A stretch of 64,000 nt of DNA, taken from positions 1,178,001 to 1,242,000 of the forward strand of contig CALNYZ010000018.1 of assembly GCA_942490945.1 (NCBI GenBank). Direction: 5' to 3'. Made by a program: the position numbers and the translations under genes. Of this stretch, positions 35,424-44,371 are shown piece by piece (the stretch's first letter is position 1; every line of letters starts with the position of its first letter). The notes below the pieces were generated by a model. That model made no database searches, was not told where the DNA came from, and worked only from the letters and a program-made list of their open reading frames with translations. The stretch comes from CALNYZ01 sp942490945 (GTDB lineage Bacteria > Pseudomonadota > Gammaproteobacteria > UBA6429 > Thiohalophilaceae).

Positions 35424-38006
35424 TTACCCCTTTTCGAGCTGTTTGAGGACGTAAATTAATTGTAATGCATCGATTGGCGATAGTTGATCCGGGTCAATTT
35501 CCGCAAGTCGTTGTTGCAGGGCCGTGGGTATGGGGGCTGTGGTCGTTGCGTCGGGTTTGTGTTTTGACTGCCCGGCGACCGGTATTTTTTCCAGTTCATG
35601 TAATTTTTCATTGGCACGCTGCACGACTTGCGGCGGAACGCCTGCCAGCGCCGCAACCTGAATACCATAGCTTTCATTGGTCGGGCCATTTTCCACGCTA
35701 TGCAGGAATATGATGTGATCATCACGTTTTACTGCCTTAAGGTGGACATTTTTTACTTGCTTAAGGCTGTCCGGGAGTTTGGTTAATTCAAAATAGTGGG
35801 TCGCAAACAGCGTCAGCGCCTGGCATTTGGTTACTATATATTCAGCACAGGCCCAGGCCAGTGACAAGCCATCAAATGTTGAGGTGCCGCGGCCAATTTC
35901 GTCCATTAACACCAGACTTTGCGCGGTGGCATTGTGCAGGATGTTGGCAGTTTCGGTCATTTCGACCATAAATGTCGAGCGACCACTGGCCAAATCATCC
36001 GATGCGCCAATACGGGAAAAGATGGCATCAATCGGGCCGAGCCGCGCAGTGCTGGCCGGAACATAACTGCCAATATATGCCAGCAGCACAATCAGTGCAG
36101 TCTGTCGCATGTAGGTGGATTTACCGCCCATATTGGGACCGGTAATGATCATCATGGAATGCGTTTGCCCGAGGTGGATATCATTCGGGGTGAACGGCAT
36201 GGCTTGTGCCTGTTCAATGACCGCGTGGCGACCCGCGGAAATGGTAATGCCCACCTGATCGGTAAATTCCGGACAGTGATAATCCAGACTGCGCGCACGT
36301 TCCGCCAGGTTACATAACACATCCAGTTCGGCCAGTCCGCTAGCGCAGGCTTTCAATACACTCAATTCACCGGCAACAGTCGAGAGCAATTCTTCATAGA
36401 GATGTTTTTCACGTGCCAGCGCACGTTCATTGGCACTAAGCACCTTGTCTTCGAGTGCTTTTAATTCAGGCGTGATGTAGCGCTCGGTGGCTTTGAGTGT
36501 CTGACGGCGCTGATAATAATCCGGTACGTTTTGTGCCTGTGCGCGACTGACTTCAATATAAAAACCATGCACGCGATTAAAACCAACTTTTAATGTGTTG
36601 ATACCGGAGGCCTTGCGTTCTTTTATTTCCAGCTCGGCAAGTATGTTGTCGGTGCTGGTCTGGATACGCCGTAATTCATCCAGTGTCTGGTCGTAACCTT
36701 CGGCAATCACACCGCCATCGCGGATTAGCAACGGTGGCAGTTCGACGATAGCAGTTTGCAACAGCTTGAGCGTATCAGGATGCTGGCCGAGTTGTTCGCC
36801 AATGTGATTTGCCAGTGGTGTATTCAGTTGTGTAATAATTTTTTGTAAAAAGGGTAATTGCGCAAGGGCGTAACGCAAATGCGTCAGGTCACGGGGTTTT
36901 GCGCTACGTAGTGCAATGCGTGTGAGTATGCGTTCGATGTCACCGATACCTTTCAGGTTATCATGACAATTCAGCTGTTGTTGTGTATCGAGAAATGCCT
37001 GGATGCATTGCTGTCGTTGTCTTAACAGATCCGTGTTGCGCACAGGCTGTTGTAACCAGCGACGCAATAACCGTCCGCCCATCGCCGTGGCAGTCTTGTC
37101 AATAATGCCGACCAGTGAGTGAGACTCTATCGCGCTGATACTGTTTTCTATTTCCAGGTTTTTACGTGTGGCCGCGTCAATATGAATAATGTCATCACGT
37201 CGTTCAACCTGAAGTTGCAAGATATGCGGTAATTGTGACTTTTGTGTATTTTGTACATACTCGAGCAGGCATCCAGCTGCAGGAATTGCAACCGGTACGG
37301 CATTGGCACCAAAGCCATTCAGTTCCTGCGTTTTAAAATGGCCGCATAATACGGCTTCGGCATGCGCGGTTTCAAAATGCCAGGGTGGCATGGTTTTAAG
37401 CGCAGCTTGTTGTTGCAAAGGCAGTTGCTCAAGAATACTTTCACTGATCGTTTCATTCACCAACAGTTCGGCAGGTTGCAAGCGTGCAAGCTCATTGATG
37501 GTATTGTTGATTCCCTGTGTTTGCATAACGCTGAAATGTCCGCTGCTCACTTCCAATGTGGCGATTCCGACAAGATCATTCTCCAGATGGATGGCACAAA
37601 TCTGGTTTATCTTTCGTTCGTCCAGTAACGACTCTTCTGTCAGGGTGCCGGGCGTAATGATGCGTACCACTTCACGATCAACCGGCCCCTTGCTGGTAGC
37701 GGGGTCGCCGATTTGCTCACAAATAGCTATGGACTGTCCCTGACGAATTAATTTTGCCAGATAATTATCAGCAGCATGATAGGGCACACCTGCCATCGGA
37801 ATGGGTTCGCCGTTGGCCTGACCACGACTGGTCAGGGTAATGTCGAGTAAACGCGCGGCATTTTTTGCATCATCAAAAAACAATTCATAAAAATCACCCA
37901 TGCGGTAAAACAACAAGGTGTCCGGATAATCTGCCTTGATGCGAAGATATTGTTGCATCATGGGCGTATGCGGCGTTTTGGACGAGGAGTGTTCAGATCG
38001 GGACAT
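35424..38006 (-). CDS. mutS: DNA mismatch repair protein MutS
   Basis: 860 residues. Mismatch-recognition domain with GDFYELFF (Phe-x-Glu wedge, about residues 38-45), connector, lever and clamp domains, then the ATPase with Walker A GPNMGGKSTYMRQ, ASDDLASGRSTFMVEM and DEIGRGTSTFDGLS. The C-terminal tetramerisation/beta-clamp region is present. It recognises base mismatches and recruits MutL. It is the upstream neighbour of fdxA. mutS near cinA-recA is the common gammaproteobacterial order. Confidence 0.98.
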   Translation of the reverse strand: MSRSEHSSSKTPHTPMMQQYLRIKADYPDTLLFYRMGDFYELFFDDAKNAARLLDITLTSRGQANGEPIPMAGVPYHAADNYLAKLIRQGQSIAICEQIGDPATSKGPVDREVVRIITPGTLTEESLLDERKINQICAIHLENDLVGIATLEVSSGHFSVMQTQGINNTINELARLQPAELLVNETISESILEQLPLQQQAALKTMPPWHFETAHAEAVLCGHFKTQELNGFGANAVPVAIPAAGCLLEYVQNTQKSQLPHILQLQVERRDDIIHIDAATRKNLEIENSISAIESHSLVGIIDKTATAMGGRLLRRWLQQPVRNTDLLRQRQQCIQAFLDTQQQLNCHDNLKGIGDIERILTRIALRSAKPRDLTHLRYALAQLPFLQKIITQLNTPLANHIGEQLGQHPDTLKLLQTAIVELPPLLIRDGGVIAEGYDQTLDELRRIQTSTDNILAELEIKERKASGINTLKVGFNRVHGFYIEVSRAQAQNVPDYYQRRQTLKATERYITPELKALEDKVLSANERALAREKHLYEELLSTVAGELSVLKACASGLAELDVLCNLAERARSLDYHCPEFTDQVGITISAGRHAVIEQAQAMPFTPNDIHLGQTHSMMIITGPNMGGKSTYMRQTALIVLLAYIGSYVPASTARLGPIDAIFSRIGASDDLASGRSTFMVEMTETANILHNATAQSLVLMDEIGRGTSTFDGLSLAWACAEYIVTKCQALTLFATHYFELTKLPDSLKQVKNVHLKAVKRDDHIIFLHSVENGPTNESYGIQVAALAGVPPQVVQRANEKLHELEKIPVAGQSKHKPDATTTAPIPTALQQRLAEIDPDQLSPIDALQLIYVLKQLEKG

Positions 38007-38152
38007 ATTGTTTATATATTAATCATAGTTACCGGTTGGTTACTATATATAAGCATGCCAAAGCTGGAGAGCGGGCACAACCTCTGGTGTAAAAAGGACG
38101 TGGCAGATATTGCGGTCTATAATCAGTAAGTGATTGAAGTTGGAGGGCATGT

Positions 38153-38458
38153 ATGCCACGCGATTATGATGAAAAGCGGGACTTTGTACGCGTTGCGGTA
38201 GATAGCAAGATCGCATATGGACATGTGAATGAGGATTCGAACCATATCGGGAAGTTAAAAAACCTGAGCGGACGTGGTTTGATGTTTATTTCAGAAAGCG
38301 AACTAAAAAAAGATGCACTGGTAGATGTACGGGTTGAGCCGGAAAATAATCTCACCCCGCCATTACAGGCGCGTGTGAAAGTTGTGCGTGTACTCAAGCA
38401 GCGGCATGGGGAAGGTTATGAAATCGGTGCTGTTATTCAGGCAATGCTGGATGAATAG
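38153..38458 (+). CDS. Single-domain PilZ protein
   Basis: 101 residues. KRDFVRVAV carries the RxxxR-like element in altered form (RDFVR), and NLSGRGLMF matches (D/N)xSxxG, so c-di-GMP binding is likely. The C-terminal strand (GEGYEIGAVIQ) completes the barrel. GGAGG is 8 bp before the ATG. Divergent from mutS. With the PilZ at 13046 this is the second PilZ protein in the window. Target unknown. Confidence 0.85.
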   Translation: MPRDYDEKRDFVRVAVDSKIAYGHVNEDSNHIGKLKNLSGRGLMFISESELKKDALVDVRVEPENNLTPPLQARVKVVRVLKQRHGEGYEIGAVIQAMLDE

Positions 38459-38509
38459 GGTAGCCTGACTGTTAAGTAAATTTAACTTTAATAAGATACA
38501 GTCAACAAT

Positions 38510-38857
38510 TTAAACCAGTACATCAATTCGTTGCATTAATTCATGTTGATCGGTATCAGTCATCGCAACATCGCGGTAGGTTTCAAGCGCCTGGCGGGTA
38601 GCTTGATCAAGTTCGACATCCTGGGAGTAAAAATTGTGGTAGGTCTCAGTTTGTGAAGCACGATAATAAGCATCCAGTTGAGATTGACGCTGCGGGTTAT
38701 CTTCCGAGGAGCTCTTTTCTGGTGCAGCCGTTCGCTCACGTTGGCGCTCTTGCTGCGCGCGCGTTTGCTCAATTTCGTTGATCGCCTGTCGATTCTTCGG
38801 GCTGGGTAATTGATAATAACCCGATGCATAGGAATCCGTTCGGTTGTTAATTTCCAT
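38510..38857 (-). CDS. Small hydrophilic protein of unknown function
   Basis: 115 residues, no signal peptide or membrane segment. The middle (about 30-60) is rich in Q, R and E and probably disordered or coiled coil; the C-terminal 45 residues (ALETYRDVAMTDTDQHELMQ) look like a short helical domain. The YRASQTETYHNFYSQD stretch is rich in Tyr. I do not recognise a family. The reading frame is clean and stands alone between two plus-strand genes, so it is likely real. Confidence 0.6.
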   Translation of the reverse strand: MEINNRTDSYASGYYQLPSPKNRQAINEIEQTRAQQERQRERTAAPEKSSSEDNPQRQSQLDAYYRASQTETYHNFYSQDVELDQATRQALETYRDVAMTDTDQHELMQRIDVLV

Positions 38858-38939
38858 GATGTGCGTACTTTCCAGTTACATTAATCGATAGGTTGCATCT
38901 ACATTAACATTTAAGAACATTAGCAAATACAAAGATTCA

Positions 38940-39467
38940 ATGAAAGAGTCCAATTCACATTTTGAAAATAATTTCCAGAGCTTGCTAACTATAGCTGCTC
39001 AAAATTTATGCGACACCTTACGAGACAAAAAATTATCACTTGCGACGGCTGAATCCTGTACCGGTGGTTGGGTAGCCAAGTGTCTGACCGATATTGCGGG
39101 CAGTTCAAACTGGTTTGAGCGCGGTTTTGTCACCTATAGCAATGCCGCCAAGCACGATATGCTCGGTGTCAGTGAAGAGATACTTATGGAATACGGCGCA
39201 GTCAGTCAACAAACAGTCATCGCGATGGTTAAAGGTGCCTTGCACCATAGTCGTGCAGACGTGGCGCTTGCCATTACCGGTATTGCCGGGCCAGGTGGCG
39301 GCACAGCCGAAAAACCGGTGGGATTAGTATGGTTTGGCTGGGCCAGTCGTGATGGCCAGCGTCAGGACGAAAAAATGATTTTCCCGGGTGACCGTGATGC
39401 GGTACGACAACAAGCAGTCATACATGCATTAAATGGTATGCATGCAATGCTGATGGAATATAGTTAA
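38940..39467 (+). CDS. pncC: CinA C-terminal domain protein, nicotinamide-nucleotide amidohydrolase
   Basis: 175 residues containing only the C-terminal CinA domain, as in E. coli PncC/YgaD. Motifs: LATAESCTGGWVAK with the catalytic Ser, SNWFERGFVTYSNAAK, ALAITGIAGPGGG. It converts nicotinamide mononucleotide to nicotinic acid mononucleotide, salvaging NMN released by DNA ligase. In many proteobacteria it directly precedes recA; here about 5 kb separates them. Confidence 0.93.
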   Translation: MKESNSHFENNFQSLLTIAAQNLCDTLRDKKLSLATAESCTGGWVAKCLTDIAGSSNWFERGFVTYSNAAKHDMLGVSEEILMEYGAVSQQTVIAMVKGALHHSRADVALAITGIAGPGGGTAEKPVGLVWFGWASRDGQRQDEKMIFPGDRDAVRQQAVIHALNGMHAMLMEYS

Positions 39468-39503
39468 CCCTCAAGTAAGAAAGCACTCTGCTAAACTTGG
39501 ATT

Positions 39504-40031
39504 ATGCCTACAAATCAACATCGTGTGTTTTTCGCCTTATGGCCGACCGATGCCGTTCGCGATTATATTAATGCAGCGATAAAGTCGTCTGCAAAATCGC
39601 CTGCTGCGCGTCTGGTGCCAAGACATAACTGGCATATCACGCTGGACTTCATTGGTAATGTGTCTGATGAAACCTTGTCTTGCTTATCATCACACGCCGA
39701 TGATATTTCGTTGCAACCTTTTGAAATAACACTCAATCGATTTGATTACTGGCCTAATCCACGGGTTGCCTGGCTGGGTTGTCAGTCTGTGCCGGATCAA
39801 CTTGTCGATTTGGTGAAAAACATCAACACTGTCGCGGCAAGTTGTGATTGTCCTTCAGATGATAAAGTTTTCACGCCGCACATGACCCTGTTAAGAAATG
39901 CAAAAAAAGCTCTGCCGCATCCGGATGGTTTTTCCGTGTCCTGGCTAATTGATCATTTTGTGTTGGTTGAATCTGAAATGTCACAACAGGGTAGTTGTTA
40001 TCGCATGATTAAACGTTGGCCTGCCGTGTAA
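39504..40031 (+). CDS. thpR: RNA 2',3'-cyclic phosphodiesterase (LigT family)
   Basis: 175 residues. The two HxT motifs of the 2H phosphoesterase superfamily are present: HITLDFIGNV and HMTLLRNA. R/K residues near the N-terminus (RVFFALWPTD) are typical of ThpR. It hydrolyses 2',3'-cyclic phosphates in RNA; the E. coli protein was first described as a 2'-5' RNA ligase. It follows pncC by 36 bp on the same strand. The 226-bp space after it shows no recognisable element. Confidence 0.9.
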   Translation: MPTNQHRVFFALWPTDAVRDYINAAIKSSAKSPAARLVPRHNWHITLDFIGNVSDETLSCLSSHADDISLQPFEITLNRFDYWPNPRVAWLGCQSVPDQLVDLVKNINTVAASCDCPSDDKVFTPHMTLLRNAKKALPHPDGFSVSWLIDHFVLVESEMSQQGSCYRMIKRWPAV

Positions 40032-40257
40032 GGCGACAGCGCAGTCTATTTGCCAAGTAACTGAAAGTTGGTGTCTGGATGAAACATCCTTTTTCGGCCG
40101 GGTAAAAATATTTAAATTTTAACTATTTGATTTTCCTCGTAACGCTTATTATTTCCACACAATTGCGGATTTGTTCTGCAGATCCCGTCTTGAGATCACT
40201 GCTATAGTTTCTGTGTCACATCGACATTTCTCTTTATTAAATTTTTAAGGAATACGC

Positions 40258-41511
40258 ATGGGTAGCTGGCGTCAGGTTACGTCTCCCTCGAAATTCTGGC
40301 CCCGCATGATTGTGCTGGTGGACATGAATGCATTTTTTGCCTCGGTGGAGCAACGTGATAATCCGGCGTTTCGTGGGCGCCCGGTCGCCGTGACGAACGG
40401 CATGACGGGTACCTGTATTATCACCAGTTCTTATGAAGCACGCGCGTATGGTATTCGTACCGGCATGCGCATGAAAGAAGCCAGACAACGTTGTCCGGAA
40501 TTAATCCATTGCCCGGCGCGTCCGCAACGTTATGCTGAAGTGTCGACCCGTATCATGGATGCGATGCTGGAGGTGACGCCGGATGTGGAAGTGTTTTCGG
40601 TTGATGAAGCATTTCTGGATGTGACGCGCTGCCAAAAATTATGGGGGCGGCCGGAAAACATTGCGCGTCTGGTAAAACGTAAAGTGTATGAAGCATCCGG
40701 TATTCCGTGTTCGGTGGGTATCAGCGGCGATAAAACCACGGCCAAGTATGCGGCCAAGTTACACAAGCCGAATGGGCTCACCCTGATTGCACCCTGGGAT
40801 GCGAAGGCAAGATTGCATGATGTGCCGGTTACCGAGTTATGCGGTATTGCCGAAGGGATTGGCAATTTTCTTGCGCGTTATGGCGTATACAAGTGTGGCG
40901 ATATTACCCGTATTCCCATCAGCGTATTGGGTAAACGGTTTGGTAATCCGGGCCGACGTATATGGTACATGTGTCAGGGCGCCGATCCGGAGCTGGTACA
41001 AATGCATGTGCCACCACCCAAATCGATCGGACACGGCAAGGTGATGCCGCCCAATACCAAGGACAAAGATATCCTGTATTTGTATTTGTTACACATGAGT
41101 GAAAAGGTCGCGACGCGATTACGCCGCCATGATCTGGAAGCAACACAGTTTTTTATCGGGTTGCGTGCAACCTATGGTTGGGTTGGCGACAAGTTAAGAA
41201 CAAAATTCCCCACTCATGATCCGCAGGCGATCATGACGCTATGTAAAAATGTACTTAGTCAGTACTGGCAAGGTGAAGGCATTCATCAGGTGCAAATTAC
41301 GGCACTCAATCCCACCGCAGTGAATTATCAGGTTGATATGTTTCGCGAGTTTGATGACAAACGTGAAAGCGTGCACCACGCGATTGATGGTGTGAACCAG
41401 CGCTATGGTGAATTTACCGTTGCCCCGGCACGCTTGCTTAATCGCTCGTCCATGCCGAATGTCATTGCACCGGCCTGGAAACCTTACGGTCATCGTAAAA
41501 CAAGTATCTGA
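40258..41511 (+). CDS. dinB: Y-family DNA polymerase (DinB/Pol IV-like)
   Basis: 417 residues. Palm motif VDMNAFFASVE with the first metal aspartate and steric-gate Phe, FSVDEAFLDVT with the catalytic Asp-Glu pair, CSVGISGDKTTAKYAAK, finger and little-finger domains after residue 250. It bypasses damaged template bases with low fidelity. The N-terminus is about 15 residues longer than E. coli Pol IV; the ATG at 40258 has AAGGA upstream. TCIITSSYEARAYGIRTGM differs from the usual DinB wording, so it may be a lineage-specific paralogue. I see no CTGT-N8-ACAG LexA box upstream. Confidence 0.88.
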   Translation: MGSWRQVTSPSKFWPRMIVLVDMNAFFASVEQRDNPAFRGRPVAVTNGMTGTCIITSSYEARAYGIRTGMRMKEARQRCPELIHCPARPQRYAEVSTRIMDAMLEVTPDVEVFSVDEAFLDVTRCQKLWGRPENIARLVKRKVYEASGIPCSVGISGDKTTAKYAAKLHKPNGLTLIAPWDAKARLHDVPVTELCGIAEGIGNFLARYGVYKCGDITRIPISVLGKRFGNPGRRIWYMCQGADPELVQMHVPPPKSIGHGKVMPPNTKDKDILYLYLLHMSEKVATRLRRHDLEATQFFIGLRATYGWVGDKLRTKFPTHDPQAIMTLCKNVLSQYWQGEGIHQVQITALNPTAVNYQVDMFREFDDKRESVHHAIDGVNQRYGEFTVAPARLLNRSSMPNVIAPAWKPYGHRKTSI

Positions 41512-41522
41512 AGTAATACGTT

Positions 41523-42200
41523 ATGCAAACCGGGCAAACAGGCACAAGAAAAAAAACCGATCAGTCTTTAATCGTCCTGTTTTTATCGAATATCGTTACC
41601 ATCATTATTGCTTTATGGGCCGGCTGGCAGCTGGCGGATGTCATGTGGGTGTACTGGGCGCAAAGTGTCATCATCGGGTTTTATAACTGGCGACGCATGC
41701 GAGCATTAAAAAATTTCAGCACCAGCGGTTTTACCATGAATGATCGGCCAGTGCCGGAAACAGAGCAAGGCAAAAAAAGTGTCGCGGGTTTTTTTCTGCT
41801 CCATTATGGAATTTTTCACGTGGTATACCTGGTGTTTTTATTCAAGGATATGCCGCTCGTGACACTGATAAATATTGCCGCGTTAGTAATTTGTGTCGGT
41901 GTATTTATTTATAATCATCATTTTTCCTATCACTATAATATTGAACAGGATGCGGCAGGCAAACCGAACCTTGGTACCATTATGTTCATGCCGTATGTGC
42001 GCATTGTTCCCATGCATCTCATGATTGTGGTGGGCGCCAACATGGGTGCAGAGTCGGGAATGGCGTTACTCATGTTCCTAGGTATGAAAACCGTTGCGGA
42101 TATGCTCATGCACATCATTGAACATAACCTGCGACGGTCAGCGAAGTTTGACAAGGCCATGAGCGAAAGTAAAAAAACGAAACAGAATAAAACACTTTAA
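41523..42200 (+). CDS. Polytopic membrane protein, DUF6498-like
   Basis: 225 residues with about five hydrophobic segments (roughly 18-36, 40-55, 90-105, 108-130, 165-195). The order WAQSVIIGFYNWRRM, an N-terminal Trp-rich helix, and HHFSYHYN resemble the DUF6498 family of unknown function. The C-terminus is basic and cytoplasmic-looking. It starts 11 bp after dinB and may be co-transcribed. No function can be given. Confidence 0.7.
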   Translation: MQTGQTGTRKKTDQSLIVLFLSNIVTIIIALWAGWQLADVMWVYWAQSVIIGFYNWRRMRALKNFSTSGFTMNDRPVPETEQGKKSVAGFFLLHYGIFHVVYLVFLFKDMPLVTLINIAALVICVGVFIYNHHFSYHYNIEQDAAGKPNLGTIMFMPYVRIVPMHLMIVVGANMGAESGMALLMFLGMKTVADMLMHIIEHNLRRSAKFDKAMSESKKTKQNKTL

Positions 42201-42218
42201 AGAATTTCTGATTGATTT

Positions 42219-42607
42219 CCTTCTTGTCATTCCCGCGCAAGCGGGAATCTCACAATTGTTGATTATCCAGACAAGATTCCGGGTCGAGCCCGGAATGACG
42301 CAATATTCAGAGGTTCTCTACGTATTATACGGTTCGATACAGTCTTTGCCTTCACTGCCGCGCTTGTTCACATAGGTTGATACTTGCCAGCATGTCAGTG
42401 ATTCACCTTTTAACTCCCTTCTTGTCATTCCCGCGCAAGCGGGAATCTCACAATTGTTGATTATCCAGACAAGATTCCGGGTCGAGCCCGGAATGACGCA
42501 ATATTCAGAGGTTCTCTACGTATTATACGGTTCGATACAGTCTTTGCCTTCACTGCCGCGTTTATTCACATAGGTTGATACTTGCCAGCACGTCAGTGAT
42601 TCACCTT
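42219..42607. repeat. Tandem duplication of 191 bp spanning the SRAP gene 3' end and a REP-like palindrome
   Basis: 42219-42409 and 42417-42607 are nearly identical (period 198 bp). Each copy contains the dispersed-type palindrome TCATTCCCGCGCAAGCGGGA and a partner GATTCCGGG/CCCGGAATGACG, followed by the last part of the SRAP reading frame. The second copy is the functional 3' end; the first is a leftover. A few differences in the copied coding part show that the duplication is not brand new. Confidence 0.9.
42318..42409 (-). pseudogene. Duplicated 3' fragment of the SRAP gene
   Basis: About 30 codons corresponding to the C-terminus of the adjacent SRAP protein (42516-42607), with stop codon, lying downstream of the intact gene. 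Three or four base differences. It has no start and cannot be expressed on its own. Confidence 0.85.
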
Positions 42608-43193
42608 GCCAGGGTTTGAGTAAAGGTCTGATGGTGTTGCTGTCTTGTGAATCACTCAACCACAGCGCGTAATCATCCGGATGAATAATGGCCGGCATGC
42701 GATCGTGTATGGGCGCGAGGGTATCATTGGGTGGTGTGGTGATAATCGCAAACGATAGTTTGATTTCGCCTGCAGCTAATTGTCGTTCGGTCCAGATACC
42801 CGCCAGGGAAAATAATTTTTGTTCGGGTAATTGAAAATAATATTGTGGCCGTGGTGCGGTGGTGCCCTTGGGTTCGTAAAAGCCGGTCGTGGGAATCAAA
42901 CAACGTGATGTACGGGCCGCGTGGCGGAATGCAGGGGTATCAAATACGGTTTCGGCCTTGGCATTGATATAAGGCTGGCGTTTTTTTGTTTTAATGTAAT
43001 TGTCAGTCATCCACTCGGGGCGAAAACCAAATTGCATCAGATCAAGCGTGCGTTCCGCATTAATGTTACGTACCACCAGCGCCTGCTCGGATGGGCGTAA
43101 ATTATAACGCGGTGTAAAAGGTATGATCGTCTCGGCCTGAAAATGATCGAGAATTTCATCATAAGGTGCAAAGATAGTGAAGCGTCCGCACAT
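42516..43193 (-). CDS. yedK: SOS response-associated peptidase (SRAP/YedK, HMCES family)
   Basis: 225 residues. Cys2 (MCGRF) is the residue that crosslinks to abasic sites in single-stranded DNA. Also present are YNLRPSE (Asn), GFYEPKG (Glu) and IHDRMPAI (His), so the active site is complete. It shields abasic sites at forks. The gene is 42 bp downstream of the WYL regulator on the same strand and probably co-transcribed with it. Its 3' end is duplicated downstream. Confidence 0.95.
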   Translation of the reverse strand: MCGRFTIFAPYDEILDHFQAETIIPFTPRYNLRPSEQALVVRNINAERTLDLMQFGFRPEWMTDNYIKTKKRQPYINAKAETVFDTPAFRHAARTSRCLIPTTGFYEPKGTTAPRPQYYFQLPEQKLFSLAGIWTERQLAAGEIKLSFAIITTPPNDTLAPIHDRMPAIIHPDDYALWLSDSQDSNTIRPLLKPWQGESLTCWQVSTYVNKRGSEGKDCIEPYNT

Positions 43194-43234
43194 AAAATTT
43201 TATCCGGGCTGCAGCTGAAAAATATTCGTGAACA

Positions 43235-44146
43235 TTAAAGAAACGCCCAGCCGGCGAACGGTTCAATCTCATCGCGGTTAAGTAACACAAGTTGATACGC
43301 ATTGGGGTTCAGTGAGTGATCAACCGTGGTGTCTACACTGAGTCGGTGTAACAAATAACCGACTAATGCACGGCGCACGGTCAGCTCAATCACCTTGTCG
43401 TTTGTTGCGTCATGATTGCTATCAACACCGTAATCCAGCAGCAGGCTTTGTCGCTGTTTATCACTCAGCCCGGGATGCGGTGATAAATTCAGGGTCATTT
43501 CCTCGACCCAGTCATCATCGTACTGTGCGCTCGATTCAGCATCGTGCGTTAAACATGTTGCGTTGACAAAACGTGACAGCACAAAGTCACGGAAGTCATA
43601 GGTATCTTCGCTATACGCGCGCACGTGCCAGCGTAAACCGGTGTTGACCAATGCGTGCGGTTCGATAATGCGTTCGTGTGTGCTGTCGCGCTGTGTTAAG
43701 GACCGGTAAGTAACAGACAATTTTTTATGTGCGTGAATAGCGCGGGTAATTTGTGCGAGTACCTGCCTGTCGGGTAAGCGTGACGGTAAGGGCAGGGTAT
43801 CAAGATTGATGCCGTAAATCGGCTCATGACCATAAGGTCCACTCATGACCGCAAGATTTTGCGCCATCATGGGCATGGCTTTGTGCGGCGCCAGATCAGC
43901 AAACAGGGGAGCGAAGTCTGTGCTCGGTACAAAGCCGAACACCGCGTGTTTATAAAACAGGTTGTCCGGCGCCAGGTCGCTATAGAGTTTCAAATCTTTG
44001 GTGGCAGCGGCATCCGATATGCCGAAGGCCTTGGCAACGTCACTCCGACTCACCACGCCGGTATAAAACGCCATAATTTCAATATATTCCAGGCGCTGAC
44101 GCGTGGCCCATTTAATATCCAGTAACATTTTGTTTTTATCGACCAC
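43235..44146 (-). CDS. WYL-domain transcriptional regulator
   Basis: 303 residues. N-terminal winged helix (about 10-65, RQRLEYIEIMAFYTGVVSRS and FGISDAAATKDL), then a WYL domain (about 130-210, LSVTYRSLTQRD, EPHALVNTGLRWHVRAY) and a WCX-like C-terminus. WYL proteins bind single-stranded DNA or nucleic-acid ligands; DriD and PafBC use this to sense DNA damage. It is divergent from recA and shares its 225-bp control region with it, which contains repeated AGTATYGA sites. The start is GTG at 44146 with AGAGG ahead of it; an ATG six codons later is an alternative. Confidence 0.9.
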   Translation of the reverse strand: MVDKNKMLLDIKWATRQRLEYIEIMAFYTGVVSRSDVAKAFGISDAAATKDLKLYSDLAPDNLFYKHAVFGFVPSTDFAPLFADLAPHKAMPMMAQNLAVMSGPYGHEPIYGINLDTLPLPSRLPDRQVLAQITRAIHAHKKLSVTYRSLTQRDSTHERIIEPHALVNTGLRWHVRAYSEDTYDFRDFVLSRFVNATCLTHDAESSAQYDDDWVEEMTLNLSPHPGLSDKQRQSLLLDYGVDSNHDATNDKVIELTVRRALVGYLLHRLSVDTTVDHSLNPNAYQLVLLNRDEIEPFAGWAFL

Positions 44147-44161
44147 GTCTAAGCCTCTGAA

Positions 44162-44267
44162 AGTATTGAAAAATTATAGACTAACTTGAGGAGAACCTCA
44201 ATACTAAGTACGAGATAATATAATATACCTAGGTGGTAAAAAGTATTGACATAGTGAAAAGTATCGA
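44162..44267. promoter_or_regulatory. Four AGTATYGA sites between the WYL gene and recA
   Basis: AGTATTGA at 44162-44169 and 44242-44249, its reverse complement TCAATACT at 44198-44205, and AGTATCGA at 44260-44267. The last two overlap the -35 and the spacer of the recA promoter; the first is 16 bp from the WYL start codon. A TTGAGG-agaa-CCTCAA dyad (44186-44201) overlaps the second site. By chance such an 8-mer should appear only a few times in the whole window. Confidence 0.55.
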
Positions 44268-44274
44268 CTAAAGT
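44246..44274 (+). promoter_or_regulatory. recA promoter
   Basis: TTGACA (44246-44251), 17-bp spacer, TAAAGT (44269-44274). No CTGT-N8-ACAG LexA box overlaps it, unlike recA of enterobacteria and pseudomonads. The predicted leader is about 90 nt. Confidence 0.75.
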
Positions 44275-44286
44275 TGTCTTCAAGAT

Positions 44287-44328
44287 GCAAACAGGCGGTT
44301 TATTTCACGGAAGAGACGGACTGTTTGC
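44287..44328 (+). promoter_or_regulatory. Hairpin in the recA leader
   Basis: GCAAACAG (44287-44294) pairs with CTGTTTGC (44321-44328), 26-nt loop. A GGGAGG (44329-44334) sits just after the stem although the true start is 38 nt further on. It may modulate translation or stability. Confidence 0.4.
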
Positions 44329-44371
44329 GGGAGGAACCCCACACAATAATTTAATGAATGGAGAATTTAAG

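Noticed and set aside
42219..42607. Insertion sequence or MITE at the SRAP duplication
   Set aside because: No transposase and no target-site duplication; the tandem copy includes coding sequence, so simple duplication explains it.
44147..44371. LexA box at recA
   Set aside because: No CTGT-N8-ACAG or close variant occurs in the region; other repeats are present instead.
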